A stretch of 64,000 nucleotides of DNA from Straminergon stramineum (Eukaryota > Streptophyta > Bryopsida > Hypnales > Calliergonaceae). The stretch covers positions 9,860,501 through 9,924,500 of the forward strand of contig OY987268.1 in NCBI GenBank assembly GCA_963920665.1. The letters run 5' to 3'. Shown here piece after piece: positions 35,847 through 48,200 of this stretch (its first letter is position 1; every line of letters starts with the position of its first letter). The notes under the pieces are model-generated. The model was given only the letters and a program-made list of their open reading frames with translations, was not told the DNA's origin and did not search any database. The position numbers and the translations under genes were made by a program.

Positions 35847-36200
35847 CTGTTGTCATCCAAAAATGAGAATTTGAAGATCAAAATTGGAACACAAAGACTT
35901 CTACTGAAGTCACGGAAGCCCTAGAAGAGATTTTCTAAAAATAGTAATTTGTCCTCCTTCCACATGTGCTCAAAATGCTCTACTTTTTCACAAGTGCAAA
36001 GAACACAATTTTTTTCCCATAGATGAAAATGGTTGAGAAGAAGCACCTTCAAGTTAGGAAAATTGATTAAATTTTTTTCTATTATTTTCTAAAAAACAAG
36101 CATCATTTGTGTTCATTTTCTTGGCATTTTCCACAATCCTTGTTTGTGCATATCTTTTAGAAATAAAATTTTCTAGGTCTAGAATTTTAGAGACATACTA

Positions 36201-36749
36201 TATTCAATGCTTTACAAATGATTCGTATTTGATTTTCTTTAAAAATAAATTATTTCATGAATCATAGTTTTCTCAGTACCAACCTATTTTGAGACAAAAA
36301 CAGCAAGTGTTTTTTACAACAACCCTAAGAAAAATTACAGGAATTTTATGAATCATTGCAATTGCAAAATTCACATAGGAAAAGCCAAAATTCATAAAGA
36401 TGTTTGATGTTCATTTGATGTTCCTAACTTTGAAGTGTCTTCTTGCTTTGAATTGTAAATTATTTTTTATCAATCTAATACTTATCTTACTATAAATATT
36501 TTAAAATTATTATTGAATAGATGTAATACTTGATCTAATTTCCATTACTCTGAAAACTTGAAAGCATCATCTGTCTAATTTGATAACTCCATGACTTAGT
36601 TCATAATAACCAATAAATAATTGTATATGTAATCAAAAACTGAATATTCACCCAAAAATGTGTTATGCCTGCAAGTGCACCCAGCACACGGTATTCTTTA
36701 GTAGAAGGCGGAAAGAAAAGGTTCACTCTTTGTTGATCATATGGCCTCC
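36201..36749. other. AT-rich spacer
   Basis: Nothing supported beyond low-complexity AT-rich sequence. Confidence 0.4.
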
Positions 36750-36930
36750 CACTACCGAAACTTCAACCGGCCAGTACTTGTGAAGTTGGGATGGCAACGA
36801 ACACTGCAAACAATATGGCAAAAACAATTCCAAACAAGCCTATTATAGGCTCCTAATTCTCCAATTTCTCTTCATTGCATCAACTTATTTCAATAACTTT
36901 GATATCAAAGAAAAATTTCAGGTAGACAAA

Positions 36931-37128
36931 CCCATTACCAATCCCTGATCCAATACCACCCAAATGTAGGGCTCATTGACTCTACGATGAGAATTTATGA
37001 CAATAATACATACCTTAACTTCACATTAACTTCACAATTAGACATGTATTACAGTTTTACATTCTTACTATAGAATCAATGAGGCCCCCTACATTTGGGT
37101 GGTATTGGATCTGGGGTTGGTATTGGGT
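36931..37128. mobile_element. MITE with about 50-bp TIRs
   Basis: Inverted arms share 'gatccaataccacccaaatg' and continue into 'ctcattgaYtcta'. The MITE interrupts a family V repeat whose other copy (9522-9864, reversed) is continuous here. The target duplication is unclear. Confidence 0.75.
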
Positions 37129-37299
37129 AAAGCTACCTTAATGCCAAGTTGGTGTTCAAGGCAACCGCACATCACTGTCTCGTGGCTAGTCAATCTACAT
37201 CATCACATTTTGGAATTGTTGCTCTATAATTTCAAAAGTTCTATTTTACTCAAGATTAATATAGACCTATTCCATCATCCTACCTTAGTGATACTTTGA

Positions 37300-38660
37300 A
37301 CCCTATTAAATTTTAACCATCAAAGGATGTGGGCTTATCACAAAGATAGGCAATTTCATTAAAATGGCGGTATTATTCCGCCATTTTGATGGAATTTCGT
37401 GCAATTCCTAACATATTCTGCGCCATTTTATTGTAATACCACCATTTTAATGAAATTGCCTATAAAGGTAGTTAACCAAAAGTTATCAGATTTCAAGATG
37501 AATATGTTCATTCTTTATTTAAACTCTTTTAGTCCTCAATACTCTTAACCCCTATTTAACTAATTATGGACTAATCCACAAATTATGGACATTCTCTATA
37601 ATTGAAAATGTATCGACTAGTAGCCAACACTAGTCTATATTTTTTAGTTTAAAAAAAAAATTCATTTGACCCCAAAATGATGATTATCATCCATTTTAAA
37701 ATAAAAATCTACATTTGGATTATATACTTATTATACTTCATCATTCACTTGCAAATGCAATATTAATTCTAGACTACAGATTGTTCATAATCATGATTTC
37801 TTCCTCGGTTAAGGTGGTATAAGGTAGGCGACCCATTTCAAACTACTTAAGCAATTATGCATATATGGAGCACAAGTTTCTTGAGTGTCGAAATTTTCCT
37901 ATGTACAAAAATAGAGTTTGGAAGGAATTCATAATTTTCCAAAAAATTATTTCCCAAAACATAGTTATTATGAATTTTTTAGTTCAAGATTTTGTTCGAC
38001 CCATATTGGTCATGTAGGTCTTCCTATATTCAACCAAGGGCTGGTTGCAATATTGAGTCTTGTAGTCAATCATAATGTGCCACAACTGTACTAGGAACTG
38101 TGCCATAAATAATCACTATTCATCTCTACTTGCACAAAAAGAAAACATCCTACATGACAAAAATGGGGGTGATTAGAAACAGGTAGCCTCTCTTAATTGG
38201 TACTCATTTTCATGATATCACAAATTGCTGACTTCTTGAATACGGAAGTCCCCGTCAAAACTTGGAATTAAAGCCAGAAAACTCTCAAATTGTCCTCTTA
38301 CAATTGCCTCATAAACCCATTGAAAACTGATGAATGACAAGGATTTTCAACCTAACCTGAACTATAGAAACCCCATCAAAATGCCTTACTCAGATACACT
38401 TAATTCACTTCACTGCGACAATTCGCAAAACAACAACCTTTCTTCACTGTATAATTCATAAACAGCATCTCGATACCAATGTTGTCTCTCCATATCACCA
38501 GCCTAGACGAAGCCAGTGAAACTGAATTGCAAGAACAAAAGTTACAACGTTGAAAGCCTCTTTGCGTAAATTATCATTTACACTACAGGAATAAATCAAA
38601 GATTTCGAACAATCAATCAGCAGATCCCCCAAGCAAATGAATTCGAGGTGGTGGTCACAT
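37300..38660 (-). repeat. Inverted copy of the array downstream flank
   Basis: The reverse complement follows copy A 7900-8870 and the equivalent flank of copy B in order, including 'ttttgttcttgcaattca' and 'gggtttatgaggcaattgta'. It is the only piece of the array unit found on the minus strand. The upstream part of a gene copy was not found beyond about 38700. The 37840-38130 stretch is a further inserted repeat, also seen reversed at 63480-63800. Confidence 0.6.
37346..37463. mobile_element. Small palindromic MITE
   Basis: Terminal arms of about 28 bp start ATAGGCAATTTCATTAAAAT. Further in, each half carries another CGCCATTTT motif in opposite orientation, so the 118-bp unit can fold repeatedly. 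It interrupts the reversed copy of the array flank. Confidence 0.75.
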
Positions 38661-39489
38661 TCCCTGGAAGGTTTATTTTTTTCGGTTTAATTTCCGAAAC
38701 AACAAGAATTTAGGGCAAAGAATACCATAATGTCATGAATTCCACAAGGCTTTCAAGCCTAAACCCTGATTTAGGAACAGTACTAAGGCTTGACCTCCAT
38801 AGAAATGAACAGAAATGAATTGAAATGCACTGAAATCAATTCATGGAGCGATAGTTGTGAGGCTGATCGATCTTATTGTTGCACTGCCGAGATATTAAAA
38901 ATAAAAACTCGTTCATTCCTCAGCACCTCCAGCTCCTTGCTTCATATACGCAGAAGGCATGATGGTCGCCATCAAGACAATGGTCATTCTCGTTAAGTTG
39001 GCACAACTCCAACGCCAAAAATTGTAACATATATGTACATAAAGGTCTAAAATCTAGGATAGGTGTGCATTAATGTTTCAGAATGCACATTCAGAAAGGT
39101 GTCAAAGTATTGCAATACCACCAATTTAAAGAAATTGACGTTCATGGAATGTGATTCAAAAATTTTATAATCTACCTGCTACAGTTTCTCCAAGCAGAGC
39201 AGAACGGAGCTGCTACAGTTTCTCCAAGGGACAGACAGGGGCTGGGGTGAGTGTGTGGGAAACTGGGAACTTTTCAGCTGCTCATGAGCAGGGATCCAGC
39301 ATTCCAGGCTTCCAGCACCTAGGATAAAAATGTTTATTTTATTAAAATTGCCGGTTTGCGGGTCGTCATGATGGTCCAGTTTTGAGGGTGTGTACCTTTG
39401 TGGGAAAAGTTTTTAGTTCTTGTAATTGTAATAAGAGGTTGAAGAGGATGTGTGTCAGAGCGCGTGCACAGGTGGGGCAGTCAACAGGT
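38661..39489. other. Spacer, mixed composition
   Basis: Includes 'gctacagtttctccaag' twice, 32 bp apart, near 39179-39228. The 68-codon frame at 38790-38996 has no recognisable motif. Confidence 0.4.
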
Positions 39490-42129
39490 GAGTCAGAGAA
39501 GTAGCAACTAGGGTGGCCTGGTGGCTTGGAATGTATTTAAGACTTTTTTTTATTGAACCCCTGAATGGCGGAGGCACACAAGTTCTGCTGTCGACTAAAC
39601 TTTGAAGTTAAACAAAAACTTACCAAGTCACTATTTTTTCGTAGTTTACATCTTTCAAAAATTAATTTTGAAGTCTAGTCTCAGCATCAAAAATCTGATT
39701 TTGAAAATGAATGATTATGATTTTTCCTATTCAAGATTGTGAGCAAGGGGGTCCATTGCAAAGCTTGATTTTCTAGTGTCGAGGGCTCTTGGAAATGAGC
39801 CTCAAATACACTAAAACTTGGAGAAAAAATCACATTAGAAATTCACTGAAAAAAAAATTGTAGAGTAGAGTTTGAAAAGCCAAAAATTGATTGGGGTTAT
39901 GCATGTTATGCCCTTTAACCTCATATTTTTTTGGCAACCAATTCTTCTAGATTTGACATGAGAAAAGAGGATTGAAAGACTTCATATTGCTTTCGCAAAT
40001 TTAACACCCTCATGATCAAACATTATAATCTTTCAATCCATATGTGATATTGTTGTGTTTTCTTTTCCCATACAATCTCTAACATGTCTAGTTTGAAACT
40101 TGTATAGTTACAATTCAAAAAAAATTGAAAAAACTTATCAAAATGTTGGCTTCTTGTTCAATTTAGAGAAAATTTCCAAAAACATATTGGGGTTCAAATT
40201 TGGAGAGGATGGTCTTCCAATTGACTTGCAAATATTAATCAAAGGAATTCAAAAAATAGTTAATTATATATTATATGGAAGTCTACAAAGTGAGCTTCTT
40301 TTTTTGTTTGAATTTTGAAATATGTAGAATATTATTTTGGTGGATTTTTAGTAATGACCATCTCCATAGAGTTGTTACAAATGGACTAATTTTTTAAAAA
40401 TTAATTTTTTTTTTTCTATTCTTTATAGATTAAAACATTGAACCATATATTTTCTAGAGATTTTGCACTTTTTTGATTATCCTAATTAAAGAAATTTTCT
40501 ATACTTTATCTTTCTAGAGTACAATCTTCTTAAAGGTATATACATTGGCTATATTTTAAAAATTGCATTAGAGTTGTCTTTCTAATTTTTAAGTGCTCTA
40601 GAAGACTTAACATGAGTATTGTAAAAATGCTACAAAATTAGCACGTATTTGTTGCAATCGCCTTTACATTTTAGAATCTAATTATTACTTGATGCTACAA
40701 AGTCTTTTTATTAGAACATTAGACTGAGCATTATTGAATAAATCCAACCATTGCAATGGTGTATGATAACTTTGTTATGCAATATTTAATGAAGAGAGGT
40801 GTTTTGTGCATGAACAAGTGTTGCTGCATAATCAAATTGAACAAGATCATCCAGTGCTTGGCTCAATAAACTTCAATGAAGAACTCCACTAAGGAATAGG
40901 TTTTCTACTCCAAATTTGATTAATGGCTTGTAGTGTTTTGATTGATCAAATAATGAGGGGGAGAACATTCCTTCTCATTTCAATTACAAGCCAAATATTA
41001 TCATTTTTGGAATATAATTCGTTAAATTTGGCTTGAAATGAGGTGCTCTTGACATGGTGATTTTTAGGAATTTTTGTGTTCTTTAAATCTATGACCTCAT
41101 TTCTGCTAAACGAGTTTTGAACTTGAGTCAATGCAATTTTGGCTTAGTCAACCACTTGAAATACTTGCACATTTGTAATTTTAGAAAAATATGTACTCGA
41201 GGAACACCAAACCCAAGCTTTAGATAGGACAACAACTTGATAATGTATCTCTGCAAATTAGGATAAATCTCATCCAAGTAGTAATAAGGATGAAACTTGA
41301 GTTTCAATCTATTCATCATCTAGAAAGTGGATGTTAGAGCACGTAGGGGTTAATTTGATCTCCTTTTTGCAATGAATATATCCTTTCATTTGCACCCAAA
41401 TTTTTTTACCCCTAAATGCCCAAGGTTGTTTTTGAGCTTTTTGGAAATTTTCTCTAAATTGAACAAGAAGCCAACATTTTGATAAGTTTTTTCAATTTTT
41501 TTTGAATTGTAACTATACAAGTTTCAAACTAGACATGTTAGAGATTGTATGGGAAAAGAAAACACAACAATATCACATATGGATTGAAAGATTATAATGT
41601 TTGATCATGAGGGTGTTAAATTTGTGAAAGCAATATGAAGTCTTTCAATCCTCTTTTCACATGTCAAATCTAGAAGAATTGGTTGCCAAAAAAATATGAG
41701 GTTAAAGGGCATAACATGCATAACCCCAATCAATTTTTGGCTTTTCAAACTCTACTCTACAATTTTTTTTTAGTGAATTTCTAATGTGATTTTTTCTCCA
41801 AGATTTAGTGTATTTGAGGCTCATTTCTAAGAGCCCTCGACACTAGAAAATCAAGCTTTGCAATGGACCCCCTTGCTCACAATCTTGAATAGAAAAATCA
41901 TAATCATTCATTTTCAAAATCAGATTTTTGATGCTGAGACTAGACTTCAAAATTAATTTTTGAAAGATGTAAACTACGAAAAATAGTGACTTGGTAAGTT
42001 TTTATTTAACTTCAAAGTTTAGTCGACAGCAGAACTTGGTGTGCCTCCGCCATTCAGGGGTTCAATAAAAAAAAGTCTTAAATATATTCCAAGCCAACAC
42101 CGCCACCCTAGTTGCTACTCCACTGACTC
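39490..42129. repeat. Large inverted repeat, nearly identical arms of about 690 bp
   Basis: Left arm 39490-40183, right arm 41437-42129, spacer about 1.25 kb. By eye the arms differ at roughly a dozen positions. Each arm contains a family I TTAA-type element with the diverged end CCCCTGAATGG plus about 65 bp of outside sequence. Only the right copy runs on to the other terminus CCCCTAAATGCCCAAGG, so the breakpoint lies inside the element. This looks like a local duplication, not two transpositions. Confidence 0.85.
40184..41436. other. Spacer of the inverted repeat
   Basis: 41100-41353 is, in reverse, a relative of the element at 51784-52379 (shared 'ttgtcctatcta') and ends AGGGG then TTAA at about 41350. 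No gene. Minus-strand frames at 40946-41319 lie in these repeats. Confidence 0.5.
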
Positions 42130-42289
42130 TAGGTTGTACCAAAAGGGCCACGTTCTGTATTACTGCCAAAAGCCCGGGTCACCTACGCTCAAAGGCGGGT
42201 CACCTGGGGTTTAGCGCGGGGTATCTTGCCGTGCCTGCCTGCCTGCTGGCTATAAGCTCTGTTGATTACAACGCCCCCTACAAAACGCC

Positions 42290-43224
42290 TTCACAACAGC
42301 TCTTGCATTTGTGTGTGAAGGTGCCCTTCGGAGTGCCGCGCTGTGGAGCTACTGCTGTTGCTGCTTGCCATTTTCATAGCCAACCTCTGTAAGAAGCAAT
42401 TGCTAGCTATCGTTGTCCACGGAGTCATCAACCTTGAGTTCCCTTCCCTTTCTCAGTCCAAGGTCTCACAGGATTGCACTGCCCGCGTAAGTGGGGACAC
42501 TGATGAGTACGCATATCCCCGTACCCGAATGCGTGATCATCTTGGTCGTCTGCACTCATGTCGAGTAACGACCCGCAATGGAGCTTCTGCACCTTCGCGG
42601 TGACAATCCAGTCTTCGTCGTTAATCGCCATTCTCTCTCTGATTGAACCCCAATTTCATCTCGTCGTCCGCTTTGTGCTCCATGAAAGAATCGTTCTTGC
42701 AATGTCTGTGAATATTAGTGAGAAGGATTATTTTTTATCAGTCCTCACGGAGACCACGACGCGGGCTTCACTGGGATTTTGGGTACTCCTACAGCTACTG
42801 ACTTTCGGGTCGGAAACGACCCCCGTTTGTGATTCTACACCTTCGCTGTATCATCTCTTCGAATTCAGCATCTCTCTCCGGATTGTGGCCCAGTTCCAGC
42901 TTGAGTGAAATATACTCCGCGAACGTAATTTTCTTGTTTGTGAATGAGTAGGAAAATTTTGAACAGAGAGCATGATCAGTGAAGCCCGCACGACGCGGGA
43001 TTCACTGGGATTGAATTTGAGCTCCGATTTGCAAAGTTGCGTTTGAAATGCACGGATTCGTTCTCCCGCTCCCGCTGTGATAGAACGTGAAGGCTCTGTA
43101 CGAATGTTGGCAAATTTGTTCCATTGGGTAGTTCCCATTAATTGATGGTGTATTCTTTGTATTTGTAGGATAAAACGTCGATCAAATCACCGAATTGCGC
43201 AAAGCGGGAGATCCACACTTAGCG
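42290..43224 (+). promoter_or_regulatory. Conserved 5' region of gene copy C
   Basis: The most diverged version of the upstream block. It keeps 'cattcttgcatttgtgtg'-like sequence at 42300-42425 (shared with fragment F at 58735-58870), 'gattctacaccttcgctgta' and the acceptor-like TTTGTAG at about 43162-43169. An in-frame TAA follows that acceptor, arguing for initiation at the ATG at 43225. The 116-codon frame at 42558-42908 is not conserved in other copies. Confidence 0.45.
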
Positions 43225-43485
43225 ATGGCGCAGGCGAACGCTGGAGCCGAAGGCGAAAACAGAGCAGTGCCGCACATAGACGGCGCGGCACCGCATGTGG
43301 ATGGTGAAGGCGTTGAAGCGGCAGTCCTGGCGGCAGATCCGGTGGCAGCGGTCGCTGACATGGCAGAAGTCCTTTTCCCAAATGATGGTGCACGTTTTGA
43401 AATCGAGTCTGTTCTTCTGGGCCCTCCGCCGACTAAAAGCAACCTGAGTTGCAAGATCCTCCCCAAAATTCCTGATGAAACCTGA
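43225..43485 (+). CDS. Unknown array-family protein, copy C (86 aa, divergent)
   Basis: This most divergent member has the shortest low-complexity part, with A/V/D/E-rich sequence and HIDG/HVDG in place of QVDG. The C-terminal block is LLGPPPTKSNLSCKILPKI, ending PDET as in copy A. Across that block the A/C nucleotide differences fall mostly at third positions (for example CTG/CTT, GGG/GGC, CCA/CCG, AGC/AGT, AAA/AAG, CCG/CCT), which is what selection on this frame and strand predicts. There is no recognised domain. A role cannot be given; a short disordered protein with a conserved C-terminal motif is all the sequence shows. Confidence 0.6.
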   Translation: MAQANAGAEGENRAVPHIDGAAPHVDGEGVEAAVLAADPVAAVADMAEVLFPNDGARFEIESVLLGPPPTKSNLSCKILPKIPDET

Positions 43486-44384
43486 CCTTGAGAAAGGAAA
43501 AAAGTACAATGTTGGGTACACTACTATTTACGTTATTAGTGTTTAATTGTGGCCTGTTCCCTTGTCCCGTCTTGCAGGATGGTTTCCCTTTGATTTTGCG
43601 GAATGAATGGGAAAGCCAAATGCCTGAGACGAAGGGTGCGTTGGGTTAACTTAGCTCCACAATCCACGTGGACGTGTTGGGGACTTGGGGTAGTTCTACT
43701 AGACAGAATTTGTATATCATATAAACTTTACGATTATATTGTCTCTCTTGGATTGGTTTTGTTTTGTGTTTTACTGGAATTGGAGGCAATAGCAATATAA
43801 AGGTATATGATTATGTTTGGGCTATGAATGTAAGGATACTTTGGTTTTGTGTTTTACTTCAGACTATGAAGTGAGGATGATGAAGGCTCCTGCTTTGGGG
43901 GCTTGGTTGTACTCTTTCCGTTGCAATTCATGACATCTGCTTTTCATTTGACTGCCCAAAACAAAAGGAATCAAAGATGGATCCCGGTAATGCTCAAGAA
44001 TAATCCCGTGGAGGTCTGTGTAAATTTCTTTCTGCCTAGAGCATAGTTGCAGATGAATATTGTTTAGCCATATGTAGGATCTAATTTGTGCAGTGGAAAC
44101 TTGTCATTCAGTTTGTTTTCATGAACCAATTTTGCTTTGATTCGGAATCTAGTGATGTTTTCCAATTCCAAGTTGTTTCGCTTGCCAATGAGGAATTCTT
44201 GTATGTAAATTTTTTTTGTAATGGAATTATTTTGCTTAAATGTATGTCAAATAAACAAACATGAAAAATAAAGCTTTCTATATCGCAAGAAGATTTTTAA
44301 AATTTGATTTTGGTGATTTTGAATATTATTTTGAATTTTGTAGGATGTCTAACAAATATGCATGTAGCTTGAAGCCTCCTATAT
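43486..44384 (+). other. 3' region of gene copy C
   Basis: Diverged but alignable at 'ctcaagaataat', 'gtggaggt' and 'gccaatgaggaattcttgta'. AATAAA is at 44250-44255. The downstream frame of copy A is not preserved. It is followed closely by a family II element. Confidence 0.5.
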
Positions 44385-45290
44385 CCCTTATAGTCCCAAG
44401 GCCATTTTTTTGTCAAAAAACACTCAAAATTGCTAGTTCTATTGTGTTCACCCAAGAAAAATAGACAAAATTTGTTTTTTAGAATCTAATTGGAGGATCT
44501 TGTACTTCATTGGTCTTAGATCATGTGGTAAAAATTTCATGAAATTTGACTTTACAAATTGGAAAATATAAGCATTCAAAGTTAGGGAAAGAACTTTTTT
44601 CAAATGCTCGCCTGCAATTTCAGATGACTTTGACCTCCATTTGTACAAAAAAATTGCACTACAGACTTTGAATTAAAAAAAATTGTGTTTAAGAATTGAG
44701 TTAAAAGGTCTAGAAAAAAAATTCAAGAAATACACAGTTGATTTACAATCTTAAAAAAATTCTTAAATAGAAGTAGGTCCAAGATTTTTTAAAATGAAAT
44801 CATTAATGGCTCTAAGATGGGATTGAAATTCTATAATCCCAATGGTGAGATTTTTTTAGCAAGAAAACTTAACCTCTTCAAACATAAATTTGAAAAATTA
44901 TGAAAATTGCATTCAGAAATGAATACTATAAGTTATTTTATTAAAAAGTTGCTCTAATTGTCCAAAAAATAAGATTGTCCATGACTTTCACATACCAAAT
45001 CCAAATGGAATGAATCAAAGCTTCCTATGTATATATAAATTCAATCTATAAGAAAGAAAAAGAAAATTGTGTGTGTGTGTGTGTGTCTACCTATAGCACC
45101 AAAAAAATAGACTTTATGTGCTACAACTTTTGCTCTCGGACATTGATTGAAATATAAAATATATATCTAAAAAGTTAATGTGTTTTTTCTATGTTTACAA
45201 AAAGTTTCAAAAAATTATGATGAATATGAGACCATAGGAGCCTACCCAAAATCCATTTTGTCTCCTAAGAGGACAATGGGACTTAAGTGG
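44385..45290. mobile_element. TTAA-type family II element, uninterrupted
   Basis: Left end CCCTTATAGTCCCAAGG, right end complement CCACTTAAGTCCCATTG, with TTAA at 45291-45294 on the right. It is the reference for the split copy at 23161-30445. A short (GT)n run lies at about 45069-45086. Confidence 0.6.
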
Positions 45291-48200
45291 TTAAAGTAAC
45301 CATTGTGATCTATTAAATATACTATCTATCAGGAGTGTCTTTTGAAAGATAGTTTTCCAATTGAACCTCTAAAAGTCTCACAAATATTTACATATTATCT
45401 CAATCTTGGAAGTATTTTTATTATTTTTATTTAAATATTTAATCATCATTATTTTTATATTCTTAGAAAATTATTTAGAAATGGTTGATGAGACTCAATT
45501 TCATTTTTTTTTATCTATTTTTTTACTTTGATTTCTTCCAAATGTATGTAATTGATGAATATTTTCCATTGATTTGAAGGATGGATTTGTTGCATCCTTG
45601 GATTTCCCTTATATCTTCAACCTTGATCTTGTGCTTGCTCTTTGGCCTATATGCAAATCATAGTCATTGCAGCATGAGATGCACTTTCAACTTGTGAGTT
45701 GTCTAAAATAATGACCCAAATCGAGAGTCTTTGGTCCTTTATGACTTTGTGTTAAGAAAAGTGCAAGACAAGACTTATAAAGAGAAATTAGCACTATAGT
45801 ATCCAAATTTTATTAAGTCATTCTTTAGTTGTCAATACCTTTGCAAATATATCATTCACCTAAATTCCATCAAATTTTTAAACAACCTAATATAAGATTG
45901 GACAAGCAAAAGGTTATTTAGACAAAAAAAATCATCCAAAAGTCCATTGTACATCATCTTGATTTCTATAGACTTCCAAGCTCTTAGGGCACTAGTAGAA
46001 TCCCATTTTGCAACCATACTCTCTTCACATGTTTGTTGATTAATCTCTTGTAAAGAGGATTTTTATTTCTTTTCCAAAAATAAACCCCAAAGTAGAGTTC
46101 AAACTCTAGGAGGTAATTTATATCTAATCAGAATCTAAAACCAATCTAAAGATCCAATTGCAAGATTGTGAATGTCCTTATTTTTCACATCACATCAATA
46201 GACTAAGGTTTAATTTAGAACTACTTATCAATAATCCGATTGGACTTGACTTTTTTTTTTTGCTCCAATTGATCTTCTCTCCAATTTATTCTCCTTAGTT
46301 ACTCAATTCTTTTCTCCAAGATACTCCACTTTGCTACTTTCCTTTTTCTTTTCTCCAATTCTATTTTTATTTATCTCCATGAAATTCTTCTTTTTATCTT
46401 TACACTCCATCTTTAAATTATCAGATTTTTGACAAAAGGTACACTTCTCTATTTCCTTTTTATAATATTCCTTACCCATTTTTAATTTATTTATTGATTT
46501 CAATTCCTCGTTTTATATTTATTAATATTAATTTCAATCAGTTCATCCCAATCAATGTAATTCATTGTATATAGCAAACAACCCCAAGTCATACCCGATT
46601 GGACTTAGTCATGCTCAAACTTATAATACCCCAAATTGTCTCGATGCATCAATTGTCCAATTGGCTAATACTCATAATTACTCAACAATCTCATCATGAC
46701 TTTCACAATTTCAGCTCTGATTGGTTCACTCAAATTCTCAAAATATTTTCACAATTTATTTTCTTACAACCTCTAAATACAACACATTTTCACTTATTCA
46801 CTCCAATTGATTTCTATTGAATTCATCTTACTCACACTCTAATTACATAGTTTCTTCTCCAATTACAAATTCCATATCCAAAGATTTAATTTCTCCAATT
46901 GATCATACAAACTTCTCACACATCCAACATTCACTAACTCAATTATTTTCAATCAGCACACAATCCATTCTATTGTTCTTACAACTCACACTCATATACA
47001 AATTCTTAATCAATTCCAATTGAACACACATACACTTTGCTCATTCACATGATTACACATTACATAAAAAATCACACAATTGACAAACAATCCTTTTCTA
47101 TTCATTAAAACAAATTGTGACTTTGTCACAATTGTTTTACTTCAGATGGGGGAAGGAGTCCCTACTCGCCAAAGTCCACTGGAATTCCCATCATCTAAAT
47201 ACCCAAGCTTTGGCTTAAAAACTTTAACTACCGATTGGCTTATACCTTTTAGCATCTCAATGCATTGAATTCCAAAACCAACTAATAACTACAACATATA
47301 TGCCAACATATTACATTTCCAATTGGTAAAATCTACAAGTTAGTATGAAAATCAACCAATCAGTCAAAACTAAAAAGAACAAGTGGACTACACCTCTAAG
47401 GCTTTCAATCCTAGAATGAGATTTTTTGAACTTTGAATTTTCTATGATCTCAAATTTTACTATAATTTCTTGAAATTGTTTTTGGAGATAAAGGAATGTA
47501 CTAGCTTTGAGGGAATACAACTAATCTTTTTTATTGATGATTACAAGAAAAAGTCATGTCCTCCTAAGTTCAAAATGCTTGAGTTTTGACAACATGAAAT
47601 TGAAATAAGATTATTTATTATAGAGTACTGCATCTTTATTTCTAAATGGAAAGTTTTTATTCATATCCTTTAAATTAGTGATGTAATTTTAAGAAGAGTT
47701 TTGCTTTGTTGGCAATGAGGGCACCTTTGTAAAAAAATAATGTATGGAATTCTTTTCTAAACCCAATTTTCACAATTTTTCAAAATGAAAAGGTCAATTG
47801 GATATATATATCACTCAGTATAGCTACATAATGCTAGGATTGACATGTTTCAATTCCATTTTAGAATTATTTATAGTTTCATTTTTCCTTCCAACTTATA
47901 TCATTTGTCTTCTACTTAACAATTTAGAAGAATGAAAAACTATTTGTTAGCTCAATTCTCCACCATAAAGTTCAACCCCTAATGGACCAAGTGATTGTCC
48001 AACACACATATGAAATCTCGGACCATACAATCACATGGACTAAAAGTTGAACAAATGTTTTTAAAATTTGACATAAGATTGGAACATTCACCTTTTTTGT
48101 AGGAATTTAAAAAAAATCCAATTGGATGTAATTGCATTCCAAATTTTGCTTTGGTAAGTGCAAATTACCAACACCTCTATAATTTTTGTCTTTTGAAGTG

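Larger units (their letters stand above)
34851..36200. repeat. Dispersed repeat family VIII, second copy
   Basis: It matches 340-900 in order, split by the inverted-end insertion at 35116-35846. A G-rich tract at 34918-34944 replaces ordinary sequence of the first copy. Confidence 0.6.
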
